Assembly (NCBI RefSeq): GCF_023343835.1
Contig: NC_064443.1
Span: 5,704,001-5,768,000, forward strand
DNA length: 64,000 nucleotides
From: Lagopus muta
Lineage: Eukaryota > Chordata > Aves > Galliformes > Phasianidae
Direction: 5' to 3'
The translations under genes were made by a program, and so were the position numbers. Below are positions 14,033 through 26,900 of this stretch, in pieces; the stretch's first letter is position 1; every line of letters starts with the position of its first letter. Below the pieces are notes generated by a model. It was not told where the DNA came from. It saw nothing but the letters and a program-made list of their open reading frames with translations, and ran no database searches.

Positions 14033-15939
14033 CATGTCAGTCCTAGGCTACGTCTTGCTGAAACCATCACAGCCCTAACAGTGAAAACTGCTGGAGCGAT
14101 TCCAGGAGTCCCCTTAATTCCTGTTCTAGACTATCACAGCCACAGGGTGGACTTTTGTGTGCTTTCCCAAACCAGTGTGACTCGAACCCTGGCACATAGT
14201 GCCAGCAGATGTGGGCTTCTCCCACCTCAGCCACAAACCTATGGTGCAAAGTACAGATGAAACATCTGACTGCTGCCTCACATCTGCTTGTGGCACAGCA
14301 GGGTGGCAGCAAGTGGCACACATAGATTGTCACCAGAAGATTTAAGGAGGCTGTAAATGCCACCTTCAGAGCAGCAGTGCTCATGGTGCGTTTTTGCTGA
14401 GGTGGAGAGAAATGCAAGTCCTCCAGCAAGTTATTCATCTGTTCGCACTCTGCTTCCTTCTTCAGTCAGATGATATTCAAGACTGTGTAGGATCATTTTT
14501 GGAGTGTTGATTGTTTCCTCACAAAGTAAATAGCATTTTTCTCTTTAGCTAAAGTTGCACAACAGTTTTGTGCAGTTGTGCATGCCTTGAGGGTGTCCAG
14601 CAGTGACTGGCAGCAACCCCTCTCCTCATACACATTGCTGCATTGCACAATAAGGCAGTCCCACTTTCCCAAGCTTTGGCCGTGTCAGAGACAGGATACC
14701 ACATTATTCAGAAATGGAAATTCTTACCCTGCTACTTTTCCATAATTGTACACGCATTTTGTCAGTGCAGATCTCAAACTTGCCTGTGAATGGGAGCTGT
14801 TGAGGGCCAGAGGCAGCCCAAGTTTCTCCAATTGCTAGGTAAAGTTCTGTTTTTACTGCCAGTGAGAATGGGCTGGGCTATGTTTGCTAGAACAAGAGGG
14901 GAGGGCATGCTGAGGCATTTGCCCTGCTGTGGGAGAGATGGGGGGAAGCAAGTCAGCTCTGCTAGGAGCCAGCAAACCTGTTGCTCTATCTCTTGGTCAC
15001 CAGGAAAGCCGAAGCCAGCAGCCAGGCTGTGGATGCTCAGCTGCACCCATCTGCAGATAGCTGTCTCAGTTACCTGTGCTGGGGCCAGTCTGCTGGGACA
15101 GAGCCCTTTCACTGAAGGCTGAACTGTCAGTCTTGGTTGGGCACCGAGTGCTGGGTTTCTCTGGCCCTGCCTGTGCAGGACTGGGCAGAGCAGTGGGCTG
15201 CCAACCTCTCCAGCAGGCCTCAGGCAGGATGAGCGGTCAGGTCTGGATGTCTGGGATGTTTGGGCAGTCCCTTTTTTCCATAACTAAATGCTGGAGATGG
15301 ATGAGCTCTTTACTATTATGCCAGCCTGTCTGGGTGTCCCTCTGCTGCCTGTCCCAGGACGTCACACAGGAGCTTGAGCTCAGCCCTAGAGCCAGACCAA
15401 GAGCTGGCAGTGGCTTGTGCTGCACAAGCATAAGGGCAGGGGGGCTGAGCCTGGTGTGCCATGCAGGGTGGGACGGGCTGCCTGTGGCTCAACCAGGGTG
15501 CTTCTGGGAGGCCTGCAGGCACAGCCCTGCTGCTTGGTGAGGGAAAGATACCAGGGTTATTCTTACGACCCACTGAGGGATGTTTTCTTGGTGCGTCGTG
15601 CTGCTGACTTGGTTCTTCCCAAAGTCTAGTCTCTGATTTGTACCAGGTCGGGTCTCTACATTTAGTCTCTATCGTCATAAAATATGACAACTGGGCCATC
15701 CTGATGGAAAAATTTGGCTCAAAATGACCAAAATGCACCTTTGACAGGTTGCAGCGAGGTAAGTGAGGGATGGCTTAGATCTCAGTCAGCAGCAGTGGGG
15801 CAGAAAGGAAGTGAAAAGCCCTCCTTAGCACGATTTTGAAGCCGACTTTGATTGACTGAGCGGGCTTAAAGTGGGCAAACCCGGGTGGCAAAGCACCTCT
15901 GCCCCCTCGGCAGGCGCAGGGCTCGGTTTTCACTCCCAG

Positions 15940-16110
15940 CTCATTTTTAATTTCTCTTAATGGAAACCCAGGAAATGGGATGCAGACCTTTCTCCTCACG
16001 TGAGCTTTACAAAACAGCCTCCCTCCTTGTTACGGGCTGCCCAGCCCCGCTCCGCGGGCTCCTCGGGCTGCGGCTGGCCGCGCTGCGGAGCGGCTCCGCT
16101 CCCGGGCGAG
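15940..16110 (+). promoter_or_regulatory. FBLN2: Putative FBLN2 promoter with E-box
   Basis: A canonical palindromic E-box CACGTG (15997-16002) stands just upstream of the CpG island. No convincing TATA box sits at a suitable distance, and the following sequence is rich in CCGCC, CTCCC and CCCCGC boxes typical of Sp1/KLF-driven promoters with dispersed start sites. The start of transcription cannot be placed exactly. Assignment to FBLN2 rests on orientation, the good donor at the end of the island, and the absence of any other gene between here and the FBLN2 initiator exon. Confidence 0.5.
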
Positions 16111-16280
16111 AGGGGCAGCCCCGCCGCAGCTTTCCGGCCCCTCCCTCCGCCTCCCGGGGTCCCTTCGCCCCTTCCCCGGCGGAGCGGAGCGGAGCAGCAC
16201 GGTAAGTGCGGCGCGTTGCCGTCCAGGGCGCCCGCCGGTGCCGGGCGGAGCGGAGCCGGCTGCAGCCCCTCGGAACGGGG
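16030..16280. promoter_or_regulatory. FBLN2: CpG island
   Basis: About 250 bp with very high G+C and close to 40 CpG dinucleotides, against scattered CpGs elsewhere in the window. It is the only island of this strength here. It spans the presumed first exon and the start of intron 1, the usual arrangement for a vertebrate promoter. Its 3' edge is sharp: beyond 16.28 kb the sequence returns to A/T-rich DNA with an octamer-like ATGCAAAT at 16321-16328. Confidence 0.85.
16060..16201 (+). other. FBLN2: Putative non-coding exon 1 of FBLN2 (5' end approximate)
   Basis: The CpG island ends in a near-consensus splice donor, ACG|GTAAGT, with GT at 16202-16203. I therefore propose a short 5' untranslated exon ending at 16201 and starting somewhere between about 16.00 and 16.10 kb. 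No ATG occurs between 15985 and 16201, which fits a leader exon. Joined to the acceptor at 41918 it would give a leader of roughly 230-300 nt before the FBLN2 start codon. The linkage to the downstream exon is inference from position and splice-site quality; transcript data would settle it. Confidence 0.5.
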
Positions 16281-17739
16281 GACGCGATCCAAAAGCCGTT
16301 TCCTGGCTACCGGGACAAATATGCAAATATTTCCTTATGCTGTTTCGTTTCTCTCCGTCTCTCTCTTTTTTTCTTGTTGTTCTGAAAGTGGCAAATCGTC
16401 AAACAACAATAACAAAAAGTTGCTGTAGATGTTTTGGAGCTGTTGCTTTATGGAAAACAACTCCCTGGGTGGAGGCGAGAGCAGCTTGTGGTTCGGTGGG
16501 AGTGTTTGCAAATCAGATGTCACTTGGAGGTAGGGGAAATCTGGCAAAACTACCCTGTGAACGCGGTCTGCAAGCCGTGCAGGCTTGCTCGCCTCATGTG
16601 AGCTTAACGAAAACCAACGGGAAGTTTGCAAGGAAGAGGAGAAAATGCATGGGATGACTAAGAGAAGTGCTCGCTGCCGGGTTTTGCTGGTGTTTTTTGA
16701 TTCCTGAAGCTGGGTGCGAGCACTCACTTGCTGCCTCCTAAGGAGAGCAGAGCGTGGGTCTGTGTCAAGATATGGGGAGCAGCCTTGAAGCACTGGTGGA
16801 GCAATTAAGCCGCAGGCGGTGTTGTCTTGAAACTCGAGCGAGAGCCAGCCTGCTCTCTGCCCCATGCCTCCCCTCACCTTAGCGCTCTCCTGTTGCACGA
16901 AGCCTTGTGCTGGAGCCCGCTGTCTGCTCTGAGCGGGGCCGAGGAAGTAGGGCTGGGTGCGTGGTTTGTGCTGCCTGCAGGAAGATCCCTTGAGCTCACT
17001 GGTGCCATAGCGGGACCGGCTTCTTCCTTTGGTACCAAAGGAAAAGATGTTATTACAGATGAGTTCTTGGGTTTTTTTGCACCCTCAGTTGTTGAGCAGA
17101 GAGGTGGTGATGGAGGGCGTGTCTGTGCCTCTGACTTTGTAAAGGATCATCAGCACATGAATGTACCTCCTTCTCATGGAAGGCTTTGCTAAAACAAAGG
17201 CATCCTTGCCCTGATGCTGGGTGGGAGGCTCTGGGCACAGGTGATGGATACGGCTTTACTTTTAGCTTGGCTCAACTGTGATTTAACAACAGTAGAAGCT
17301 GTAGATTGTGGCAATATAATTTGCAGGTATAAAAATATTTGAGAAAGATACGACTTTATAGTAGTAAATCACCTTTGTTATTCGGGTGGGTGAAACTGAT
17401 TTCAATACAAAAGATTTTTCCTGAAGTGGCAGAATGAGGCCTATGGAGGCCAAAGAAGGCTTACCTACTTTTTAAACTGCTTATTTTCCCAAGGGTTATC
17501 AATTGGACCTGTGAAATCGCTTTGAAGACGCAGCTACTCTAGCGTCAATAGAGATGGTGTTGACATAAAAATACCATCCAAAAATCACACCTTTAATTGG
17601 CATTAGTGTGTTGGCAGACCTTTTCCAGTGGTGCCTTACCCTTCAACAGCCATATTATTGTAACTGTATCATGTGCTGTGTCTCATGGGCAAAGGCTCTG
17701 GGCAGGATTTGTTGAGTTCAGTGTGACGACTGAAATTGT

Positions 17740-17820
17740 AGAATCATAGAGTGGTTTGGGTTGGAAGAGAGGTTAAACATCCACTGGTTTAAACTCCACT
17801 TCCCTTTCACCTTCTCCAGT
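17740..17820 (-). mobile_element. CR1 LINE 3' end, truncated
   Basis: The block starts GAATCATAGAGTGGTTTGGG and continues TTGGAAGAGAGG. This is the reverse complement of the CR1 3' terminus, where the element ends in repeats related to ATTCTATGA. Only the last 70-80 bp are recognisable and the copy is diverged, so the inner boundary is approximate. Severe 5' truncation is usual for CR1. Confidence 0.75.
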
Positions 17821-20800
17821 GAAGACAAGAAGCCAGTGGCAAAGGAGCTGAGCCCTTCAGTCTTGGTAACATCTCAGTGATTCCACTCTTGTGGAGCTCC
17901 TGGACTGGGACCACTGCAGTAAGCTGCTTTGCAGCCTGCACTAAGATAGTGAGTAGGCAAACACTAGCCTCTCAGTGTATTTAAGTAGTAGGAAAAATGT
18001 GTTTTTTTCTTTAAATTCAGGTGTTTCCTTGAATAGGGAGATCCTTCACATTTTTCCTTCCTTCTGACTGTCCACCTGTCCACTCACTTTAACATCTTTT
18101 CAGTTGCATTAGGTGGCTATACGTCATTATAGTCTTATAAATGTATCTGATCTACACAAAACTGGCAGAAGCTGTGTTTATTTGAACTTGTGCACTGATT
18201 GGTAGGTAGCCTTACAAGGGTGATGATGGACAGCAAGTATCATGGTACTTAACAGCACCAGGAATTACATTCAGTGTCATCTGTACCTTCTGTCCTGGTC
18301 ACACCTGCAGCATTGGAGAGCAGCAGTAACTTGTGTACGTGAGAGCTGATTGGGTGTGCATAGCTGGGAACCCGTGGACCCACTGGAGAAGACCCATGAC
18401 CGTGCAGGAGTCTGCACTGGAGTTCTATGGGAATGGCTTTATGCTGTAGGTGGGCAACACAAAGCCCTCCAGGCACCCCAGTCTGGCTTTTGACTCTAAT
18501 GGCAGATAGCTCTGGAGCAGTAGTGCAAGGAGATGGCATCTTCCCACCTGCTGTGGCTCTGGTTGGTATTCAACCCTGTTATTGTGGTTTGTTTGTTAGT
18601 TTATAAAATATTTTGTTTTACTGGATAGTTCCTCAACAATGAAAAGGGAGATGCTGGGGCACTTCCATGTGGCCAGAACTGCTCTAGTCCTGGGGATCCC
18701 TATTCCTCAGGATCTGCAAAAGCATAAAGTAGCTCCATGCCAAATCCATGCTGTGACCTGCTTTCTCTGTGTTGGAAATACTGCTTTTTGCACTTTACCT
18801 CTAAGGGCTTCCATGGTTCTCATTGCTGTAGTGTTTGGTATCTGCTCACAGTTCTCAAAGCCTACGTGGAGGCTCTTGGGTATGGAGAGTAACCTGATGG
18901 TCATCCTCATGCCCTTGGATTTTATACCTTCTGTGAATCAAGCTGAGCCCTGCCCTTCACAGCTGCTTTCTTTTATTCTGGGACATGACAAATATTTACA
19001 ATGTTAGTTTCTTTCAAACTGCTGTTTGGGAATTTTCCCATGCTTTGGAGTTTCTTCACCTGGTCTGTGGGTAAAAGCTGAAATTTAACTGCTTCTGGCA
19101 AAACCAGAAGAGTTCCTTATGTTATCCAGAGATTCTTGTGGTTGTTGAGACTTCACTGGGCACAAGCTTTCCTACAGCTGCCTTCTGGCTTTTCAGCATC
19201 ATATCCTGAGGGAACCAGAGTGTGGCTAGCTGGCCCTAGAGTGTTTTGGGATTGCTTGACTCCCTTCTGAGCCAGCAGCCTTGGAGAATGCTCCCATCTT
19301 TTCTGGAGGTGGCCATAGTCACAGGTGCCTTAAGCTACCCAGGAAGAGGGCTGTGCCTGCTGGGATCTCTCTTTCCTCTCCTGTCCCAGGGCTGAACTGT
19401 ACCTACGCATTTCTTTTTTAAATCGTATGCAGATCCCTAGTGGCAGAAAGAACCTTGACTCTTAATTATTCTACTTCTTATCTCTTCTTAGAGGTACCAG
19501 CAGCCCATATGTTTAGAATAAGGCTCTGATATAGTTTTGTGGTTTCATGTATTCACTTTTGTTTAGCTTTTCCCCTCATTCTCTTGCATTAGAAATTTGG
19601 ATTTCCTGCCAGCTCATTGGCACAATATTAACCTTTCTTTTTGCTGGACGTGACATGCTGCCTTCAATAACAGAGGCTTGGATTTAATGTCCCAGGGGTC
19701 CTTTCCAGTTCTATGTTCACATTGATTAGGAGCTGAAAGAGTTTTATGAGAGGGGCTTTCCAAAGGCTGGTTTGTTTTCTCCTGCTTACATTACTGTGGT
19801 CTTCCTTTAAGAAATCAAACTCTTGAAAGAAACGTATATCCCACTTAAATATGAAATTGGTCTATGAAATTGCAGCTCATTCGAGGCCCATTTGTGCTCC
19901 TTCTTTTGAACATGCTTAGAGTAAGATCAGACCTTTTGACTTACCTTTCAATTCTTCTTACAAACCTACTGTATTATTCATGAAAATTAAGTTGTGCTAA
20001 TTACATCTCCTGTTCTGCTTTATGCGAGACATACATTCCTGTCTGACTTGCTTGCTAATGAACATTGTGGACTGAATCCAAACCCAGACAGAAGTTAAAG
20101 CGCTGTCACAATCCATGCATGCAGCTCACTCTCGTGTCCTTGTCCAGATGTGTCCTCCAGGCATCCTCCAGCGGCCAGGAGATGTCACTGACTTTTATTG
20201 CTGAGTGCACTGCATCCTGTGGCTTTCCTCAGTGTGGTCTCGTTTTTATGAATGAAGGCAGGCAATGAGTGTCGAGCTGTCCAGACTGGTGCCAGGAGCC
20301 TGGTGTTGTGAGGACTGGGTGGAGGCACTGTTGGAGGCAGTCCCTGGTCCCACCATGGGATGCCTGTATACGGCTGTACTGCTGCTGTGGGGTGGGCTGG
20401 GCTCAGGGGACACTGCGGAGAGAAAGCCATGGAGAAGTGTAAGTTGCACTCTTCAGCAAAGTGAAGGTTTAAAAATTGTAACTTCTATTTCAGAGACTTC
20501 TTCCCTGCTGATTTTGGTAGGATTTTATTTTCTTGGATCCTTAGAATGAACCTTCCTTCAGTTCAGTTCTGGTTTTTACTCTTGTTGCTATTTGGTGAAC
20601 AAACCCTGGAGACAAGGAGCTCACTTTTTCCTGTATCAGCAAAACTTTTTAGTAACTGCTAACCCCTTACACCTGTACACGTCTGGTGAAAGAAGGATCT
20701 TAGCCTGATTTTGTCTAGACTGGTGATGGAAGGAGAAAAAGTGATTCCTGGGGCATGGATACTTTTTGGAAACAGAAAATACGACCAGCAAAAGTTATAT

Positions 20801-23800
20801 CCCCAAAAGAGCTGGCGGGAGGGATCTTCTGGGTGTTCTTAATCTACCTTGCTGCAAAGTCAGCCAGGTTAGCTCAAACCACCTTTGTTTTGACTTAAAT
20901 TAGCTGAGTCTGCAGTAGCGCTGTGAATGTTCCCTCTGTCCCTCCTGCCAGACGTGTGGTGGGGGACTACCAGCCAGCTGCTGGTCCTCAGCCAACTCCT
21001 GCTGCAGCCAGGTCCAGGAGAGGCCGTCTGTGTCCTGTGGGCTTCGCTTAAATCAGAGCTGAGCCATTTGCCCAGCGTCAGTTTAAAACGTTTGTCAGGC
21101 AGAATTAGCTTAAAATGTGCCCTATACACTCACATTCATGCTGTCCTTCACCTTCAGCTCAGCTTATATCCCCTAGTCCTAGTTCTGGTCTCATTAACAG
21201 TCCTTTCTGGGAAATTTCACAGATCACCAGAGCTCTGTGGCAGTCAGCAGGGGTGGGATCACTGCTTAAGAGGGTCTGCATGGTGCAGATGGAATAGTTT
21301 GGTGTTTGATTTGCTGATTTACCCCTGAAAGGACAGGCCTGCTTAGTTACCTGATGATCTGTGAATCATTTAAGATACTGGATATGCATGCATAGAGTGA
21401 TTTAAAGGATGCCTATAAGATTTGAATTGCTGTTTAAATTAAAGGCAATTTGGTGTGTATGTTTCTGTGACAATCCCATTCTAAGCATTTTACAGAAGCA
21501 ACTTCTAGGACTTCTGCTCTTCCTTACGGCTCACTGGACTTTGGATACCAGATTACTAATATAATGATGGGAGCTAGCAAAGAAGTTTTGCTAGTATATC
21601 ACAAATACTTGAGATACAAAGGAGACAGAATACATTTAGAACCCGAGATCTTTTCCCAGATGAATGCTGCCTTAAATATATCACTGAAAAGGGGGGAAAA
21701 AAAACCCCAACCCTGACAATGACAACAACAAAAAACCCAAATGTTTCTGCCAATGATGATGATTTTTTCTAAGAATTAAAAACAACTGTTTAGAAATGAT
21801 TAATTATTGTAGCATGTGAGCACGGTAAGGTTTCATCCATTCACAGTAGTATTTCAAATGATTTAAAGTTGTTTGTTCAGGGTTTGCTTTTACTATGTCA
21901 CTAGATGTCATGGATTTGTTCCAGCTGTCCTCCACACATGTACTGCTTGTGATGGATTTTGCGTGAGAACAGGCTGCCAGATTTCAGTCTTGATACCAAA
22001 GCCCAATTTTGTTTCAGTTTTAAAACAATTTTGCTTTGCAGAATATGCTACTGGCCGTTAATGGAGTTGGTAGAGAAGATGCTGGCTACTCTTCTTGCAC
22101 TGAGGCTGGGCCTGGTTTCCACATGTGGAAGGGTTTGAAGCTGAGAGCAAGCATGGGCATCTGAGTGGTGATCTTACCTGTCCCCTCTGAGCACAGCCAC
22201 ATCTCCCCTGGCAGCAGCAGTGCCTGCTCACTGGTTCCCATTGCTGTCACTGCCTCTTGGCAGGAGGCAGCAGCCTTCTATCTACTGGCTGCATTCTTCC
22301 AGTGAGTGCTGCCTAGTTTGCTTTAGGCAAAATCAAGTGGATTATCTCAAGCCACTAATTAGACTATTGAAGATAATCCTGCTGGCTTTTGGGTTTGTCT
22401 TTTTCTTCCTGAAATGCAGTGGGGAGGATGGTGAGAGCTGCTCAGTGGCCTCGTGAGAAGGGAGCTGGGCAGTGCAGAGCTTCGCACCAGCACAGCTGCA
22501 GCTGGGGGACAGCGGGCACCATGGCCTCAGCTGAGGCTTCAGGAAGTCATTCATCTACAGAGATCTTTCTTCCTCATCTGCCAAAGCTCGCCCACTGGTT
22601 CCAACAGGTCTTTTTTTTCCTTTTATTCAATTCTTGTTACTGAAACACATCTGGTAGCATGTTATCTTCTTCCTATTTCACTTTTTAGTTTCCTAAACTA
22701 ATCTAACTCAAGCGTGGAGCTCTGTTGAATAATCAATGTAATGCGCTGTCTGATTATCTTGAAAGACTGAGTATGATTAATGTATTAAAATTGGATGGCC
22801 ACTTGGAAAGGATATAATCTGATATTGCAGAGAGCAGATTGATTTGGGGGAATAGCATAGATGGGTCCATGTGCTCAGAGGAACTGCAGCGTGCTCTGAA
22901 ACATTACAGCTTGCCTTTAGAGAAAACCAAAACTGCACTCTGCTCTCTGACATGCTGTTTGGTTTTTTGGCATGGTTGCTTGCTCTCAGCCAGAAGGATT
23001 TGCTCTGTGGAAAGTGTCTGAAATAATCTGCAGGCTTTTGTAAAATGCAAGCAAGAATGGCAGGAGTGCACAAGACGTGATCTCTCTTCCTTTTTATTAA
23101 GATTTTTGCATTCTTTTTGAAGTGTCAATTTAGTACACTATGCCCTGGGGTACTGCAAGTGTCTGAGTATTTAGGATGTGTAAAAGAACACGACTGTGCA
23201 ATAACATCCCCTCAGTCTGGGCAAGCAGGTAACCTTTAGAGCATTGCTTTTATTCTTACATTCAAACAAGGTGAGCTAGTAATCAGTAAGGATATTCACC
23301 GGTAGATTTATGTTTACAAAAAGCTATCCTCATGTACAGTACAGTAGAAAAAATAAGTTAGCAGTTTATCATGGAGCTGAAGTGTACCTCCAGACTAGAC
23401 AGTGTCACAGTGAATTATATTTCCTGGTTTGGCTGCTGTGGTCTAAGGTCGACTCTGAGGCTGGAAATGCCTTTTTCTTCCTTGCTTGAGCACTACTGGC
23501 TACTGTGATGTCCTAATGTGCAGCTAAGGTTCCAGGTGCTGCTAAGTGGGATACATCTCTGCATTGGAAAAAACCACTCAAACAGGCAGCAAAGTGTGTG
23601 TCAGGCAAGCATGTGTGTGTTTTAAATAAACCAGTCTCCACTGGGTTTAAAATGAAATGTTTCCATTTCTTTTTAAGCCTGCTTTTCTAAAACTCATTTA
23701 AAGAGACTAAATAACATCTGCCATCAGTGACTTCCTTGGGCCCCCGCCCTCAGAGCACAAAGCCTCTGACATTTGGGTTGGCCATCAGGATGGGGTGCAG

Positions 23801-23951
23801 GGTTGGGTGTTCCTGACAAGCACCTGGGCAGCAGACATTTGTTTAACAATGCTTACTAACTTTTTCTAGCTGGTTTTCAATGAGATATTTGCTGATGTGC
23901 AAATGAGGTATGTCTTGTTTTTTCAAACAAGTAAAAACTAATATAAAATGC

Positions 23952-23971
23952 TTTTTTTTTTTTTTTTTTTT
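23952..23971. repeat. Poly(T) run of 20
   Basis: An uninterrupted run of 20 T inside intron 1, with no adjacent retroposed gene recognised on the opposite strand. Confidence 0.9.
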
Positions 23972-26900
23972 GCAAATCATGTCCTGTTCTTACTCTTTAA
24001 TGAGCATGGATTTTAAGTTGCAGAGTGGCTGTAGTCCTTCTGACCTGCTTCCCCTCCCCTCCTTAACTGACACTGATATTAGAACTATGGGAAAAGTTAC
24101 AGTGCTGGCAAAACGGGTGGAAAATCAAACGTTAAATGTTTTGCTTGTACATTTTGTGGTTTCTCCTGAAATTCTTTGTCTGAAACAAAGGATGTTCTTT
24201 GTTCTTATCTGGGGGGTGGGAGGGGAAATGGATTTTATTTCAAAAAAATCTGCAGTGTCATTGTGGATCACTAGGGTTTCTACAGAAATGGCACGAGTTC
24301 TCCACAGTGTTGTGATGGTTGTTTTGGTTTCTTTTTTGTACCTGAAACAGAGAAGGTCATTTACAAGCTGTCCAGAAAGTTGCCTGATGTGATGATGAAA
24401 AATTGCTTGTTGGCAGGTTCTTATAAATGCACTCGGAATCAAAATGTTAGTGATTTGGAAAAATCTTGAAATACTGTAATTTCACATGACCCCCTCTTGG
24501 AAGCTTCTACGTTTTGCATTCTTTGCTCCAGCACAATTCCCACTGAAGAAATGCTTTAAAAAAAAAAAAAATTACGGCTTGTTTTAAAAATGTCTTTCCT
24601 TGTGTCTTTAGTACTGCATTAAGTTATGTTTATATGTCTTAGTCTTATCCTGATTTATATGATCAGAACTAAGCTTTCTTGGATTTGTCTGGAGTCTGAA
24701 AAGATAGGAGCTGGGCCACCAGATGCCAGTGATACCCCATGGGCTTGCAGGCTGTGGGTGTGCTGTGCTGCTCAGGGCTGTGCTACCCTTTCCCCTGCCC
24801 CATACCCTTTCCCTGACCCTGCCCTCCACCTACAGACATGAGGAACAGTGATGGGCACGAGGACTGGTGTGAGTAGGCAGCTGGAGCTGCAGCTGGAAGG
24901 GGATGTCTGCAGTCTCGGGTGCAGGAAGAGTAAAGGCCTGGGAGGAAGCAGCAGTAGCAGCAGGGGCATAGGAGTGACCCACACATTGCACTTAGTGTCT
25001 GCACATTGCTGAGAACAGGCATCAGGGCTTGAAGGCACTCTGAGGCAGAAGAAAAATGGTGGCCTAGTGATAGTGTGGGTGCAAGGACCCTTTAGTGATG
25101 TATCTACAGCCTCTTCAGTCAGACATGGTTAACAACACAAGACAGCATCGTGGTAAAGTAGGTGCTAGTTGTCAATTGGAGAGCATCCTTCTGTTATTTC
25201 AGAATTACTGAAACACTTAATTGCCTGTTCATTAACTGCCTCAGACAAAAATAAGATTTGCTTAATTGTCATTTCAGCAAATTAGAGCCTGTTGTACAGA
25301 CAAATGGAATGAAGCAGCAAAGAGCTGGCTTTCTGCAGCTAGCTGTGACCTGCCCTACCTGCACAGCGCTCAGCACCCATTGCTGACCCTGGGTCCTTGG
25401 GCTGTATGGAAACAGGAGGGGCCACTGGCATCAGTCCTGACTGTTCATGGAGTGAGGACCAGAGAGTGCTGCCCATGGCACAGTGGAGATTACAGTGCTT
25501 GGCAGAGCTACATGTGAACACAAATGCAGACAGATGGCAAAGGAGAGTGTGTTGGCCCTAATTCCTAACCTTTGAGATCACTTCCTTTTTGTTGTTGTTG
25601 TTGGTTTTATTTCTGTAAGCAATAGTCATTGCAACTGATTAAGATCAAATTTCCAAGCTGATTGAGATCTTGAATACATTATTGAAGACTGTATGTTTTT
25701 CTCTAAAATAGTCCAATATAGTATGTTATTTTTAACTTATATACATTCTGATTTTAAATATAACTGATTTTAGTTATGTTATTCAACAGGGAAGATGGAA
25801 TTTGCACCTTTGCTATAGAATAAAGTGGTTTATCTAATAGTCAATAGAAGAAAGGGAAACTGCAGATTGATTATAGGAGCACTGAAAATCCCACACAAGG
25901 TATTTGCAGGTGTTAGTCACAAGGCTGAACATTTAAAAAGCAGATTCCTTGCCTGATATTGTTTGGCATTCTTCTGGCCAAAAGTTGAAGTTCCCTGAGA
26001 GCTTTTCTTCTTTTGAGCCATCTTTCTGTCTCAGATCCTTCCTTTTCCAAGATCCCCAATTGTTGCTTCCCTTTAATGTTTTCTAAGAGCTCTTTCTCAC
26101 CTGTTTGAATGCAGCTATAGCTTCTCCCTCCATCTGCTGAGGCTTGGCCAAGAAAGTCAGTAAAAACCTCTCCTTTCTTTGGCAAGCCCTTGCCTAGTGA
26201 GGCTGGATGCTCTTTCAACCTCCCAGTGTAATTTGATTTAGAAATGTTTGAAACTTTGACAGTGTTGACATTGGGATTACACAGAATTTTCTTTCAAGAA
26301 AGTTGGGGATTAGCGCAGCCATTGACTGCTTGTGCTTCATGCTTTTCAAGATCTAAACACTGAAGGAAAATCTACACCAGATTGGTGTCTTTGTAAACCA
26401 CCTGGGTTTTAGGACCTGACAGTGTTGTTGGGTGTGGACGAGTGGGAGTGATGAGACTCAAAGAGTACTCTACCTCCTCTGAACCACAGTACTGTAAGTG
26501 TTTGTCAGTTTCACCACTGGTTTAACTCTTCTCAGTGCAGAATATGGGAAGAAGAGAGATTTCATCCTTTGCAGTGCAGGTTTGAAGGTGATAATGACTG
26601 TGAACAGGGAACAAAAATAGATCAATATAAATAGAAGAACACTGATGAGAGAATTAATAGAAGAAAGTTTTGAGGGTGGTTTTATTTTTGTGTGTGTGTT
26701 TGTGATGGAAAGCTTTCTTCTATTAACAGAAGAAACTGACATGGCTTCTCATTTAGTTGGTGGCCACACTGGAGTGGAGTGGTTGGGGTCTTGCATTATG
26801 CCCTATTTAGTGTCCTCACTGCCAGAGGTCCCAGACCTGAGCTTCACTGGGACTCGCTGGATCTCACCAGGCTCTCAGTGCAGTGCTTTGTGTTGGCTGT

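Larger units (their letters stand above)
1..15939. other. Upstream flank, no recognisable gene
   Basis: About 16 kb upstream of the FBLN2 CpG island. All open frames are short (under about 155 codons), start and stop at random, lack recognisable domains and often overlap on both strands. In mammals HDAC11 lies upstream of FBLN2 in the same orientation, but I see no deacetylase motif here, so its 3' end is either further left or was missed as short exons. The stretch holds A/T homopolymers, a pyrimidine tract near 6.68 kb, small tandem repeats near 9.26 and 11.33 kb and a probable ancient repeat near 14.0 kb. Untranslated exons, lncRNAs or enhancers could be present and would not be visible by reading alone. 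Confidence 0.6.

Noticed and set aside
14160..14200. ACTCGAACCC, resembling a tRNA T-arm on the - strand
   Set aside because: No acceptor stem, D-arm or anticodon arm can be assembled around it.
15076..15540. 154-codon open frame on the + strand upstream of the promoter
   Set aside because: Composition rich in Cys, Trp, Gly and Ser without domain structure, overlapped by equally long - strand frames. It looks like chance in GC-rich DNA.
16335..16898. 187-codon open frame on the - strand just after the CpG island
   Set aside because: No recognisable domain, no splice or promoter arrangement, and it overlaps unrelated + frames. Long frames arise readily in GC-rich DNA with few stop codons.
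19676..19735. Possible fifth CR1 tail (GGATTTAATGTCCCAGGGGT and TCCTTTCCAGTT)
   Set aside because: Only two short phrases resemble CR1 and the terminal repeats are missing; too short to call by eye.
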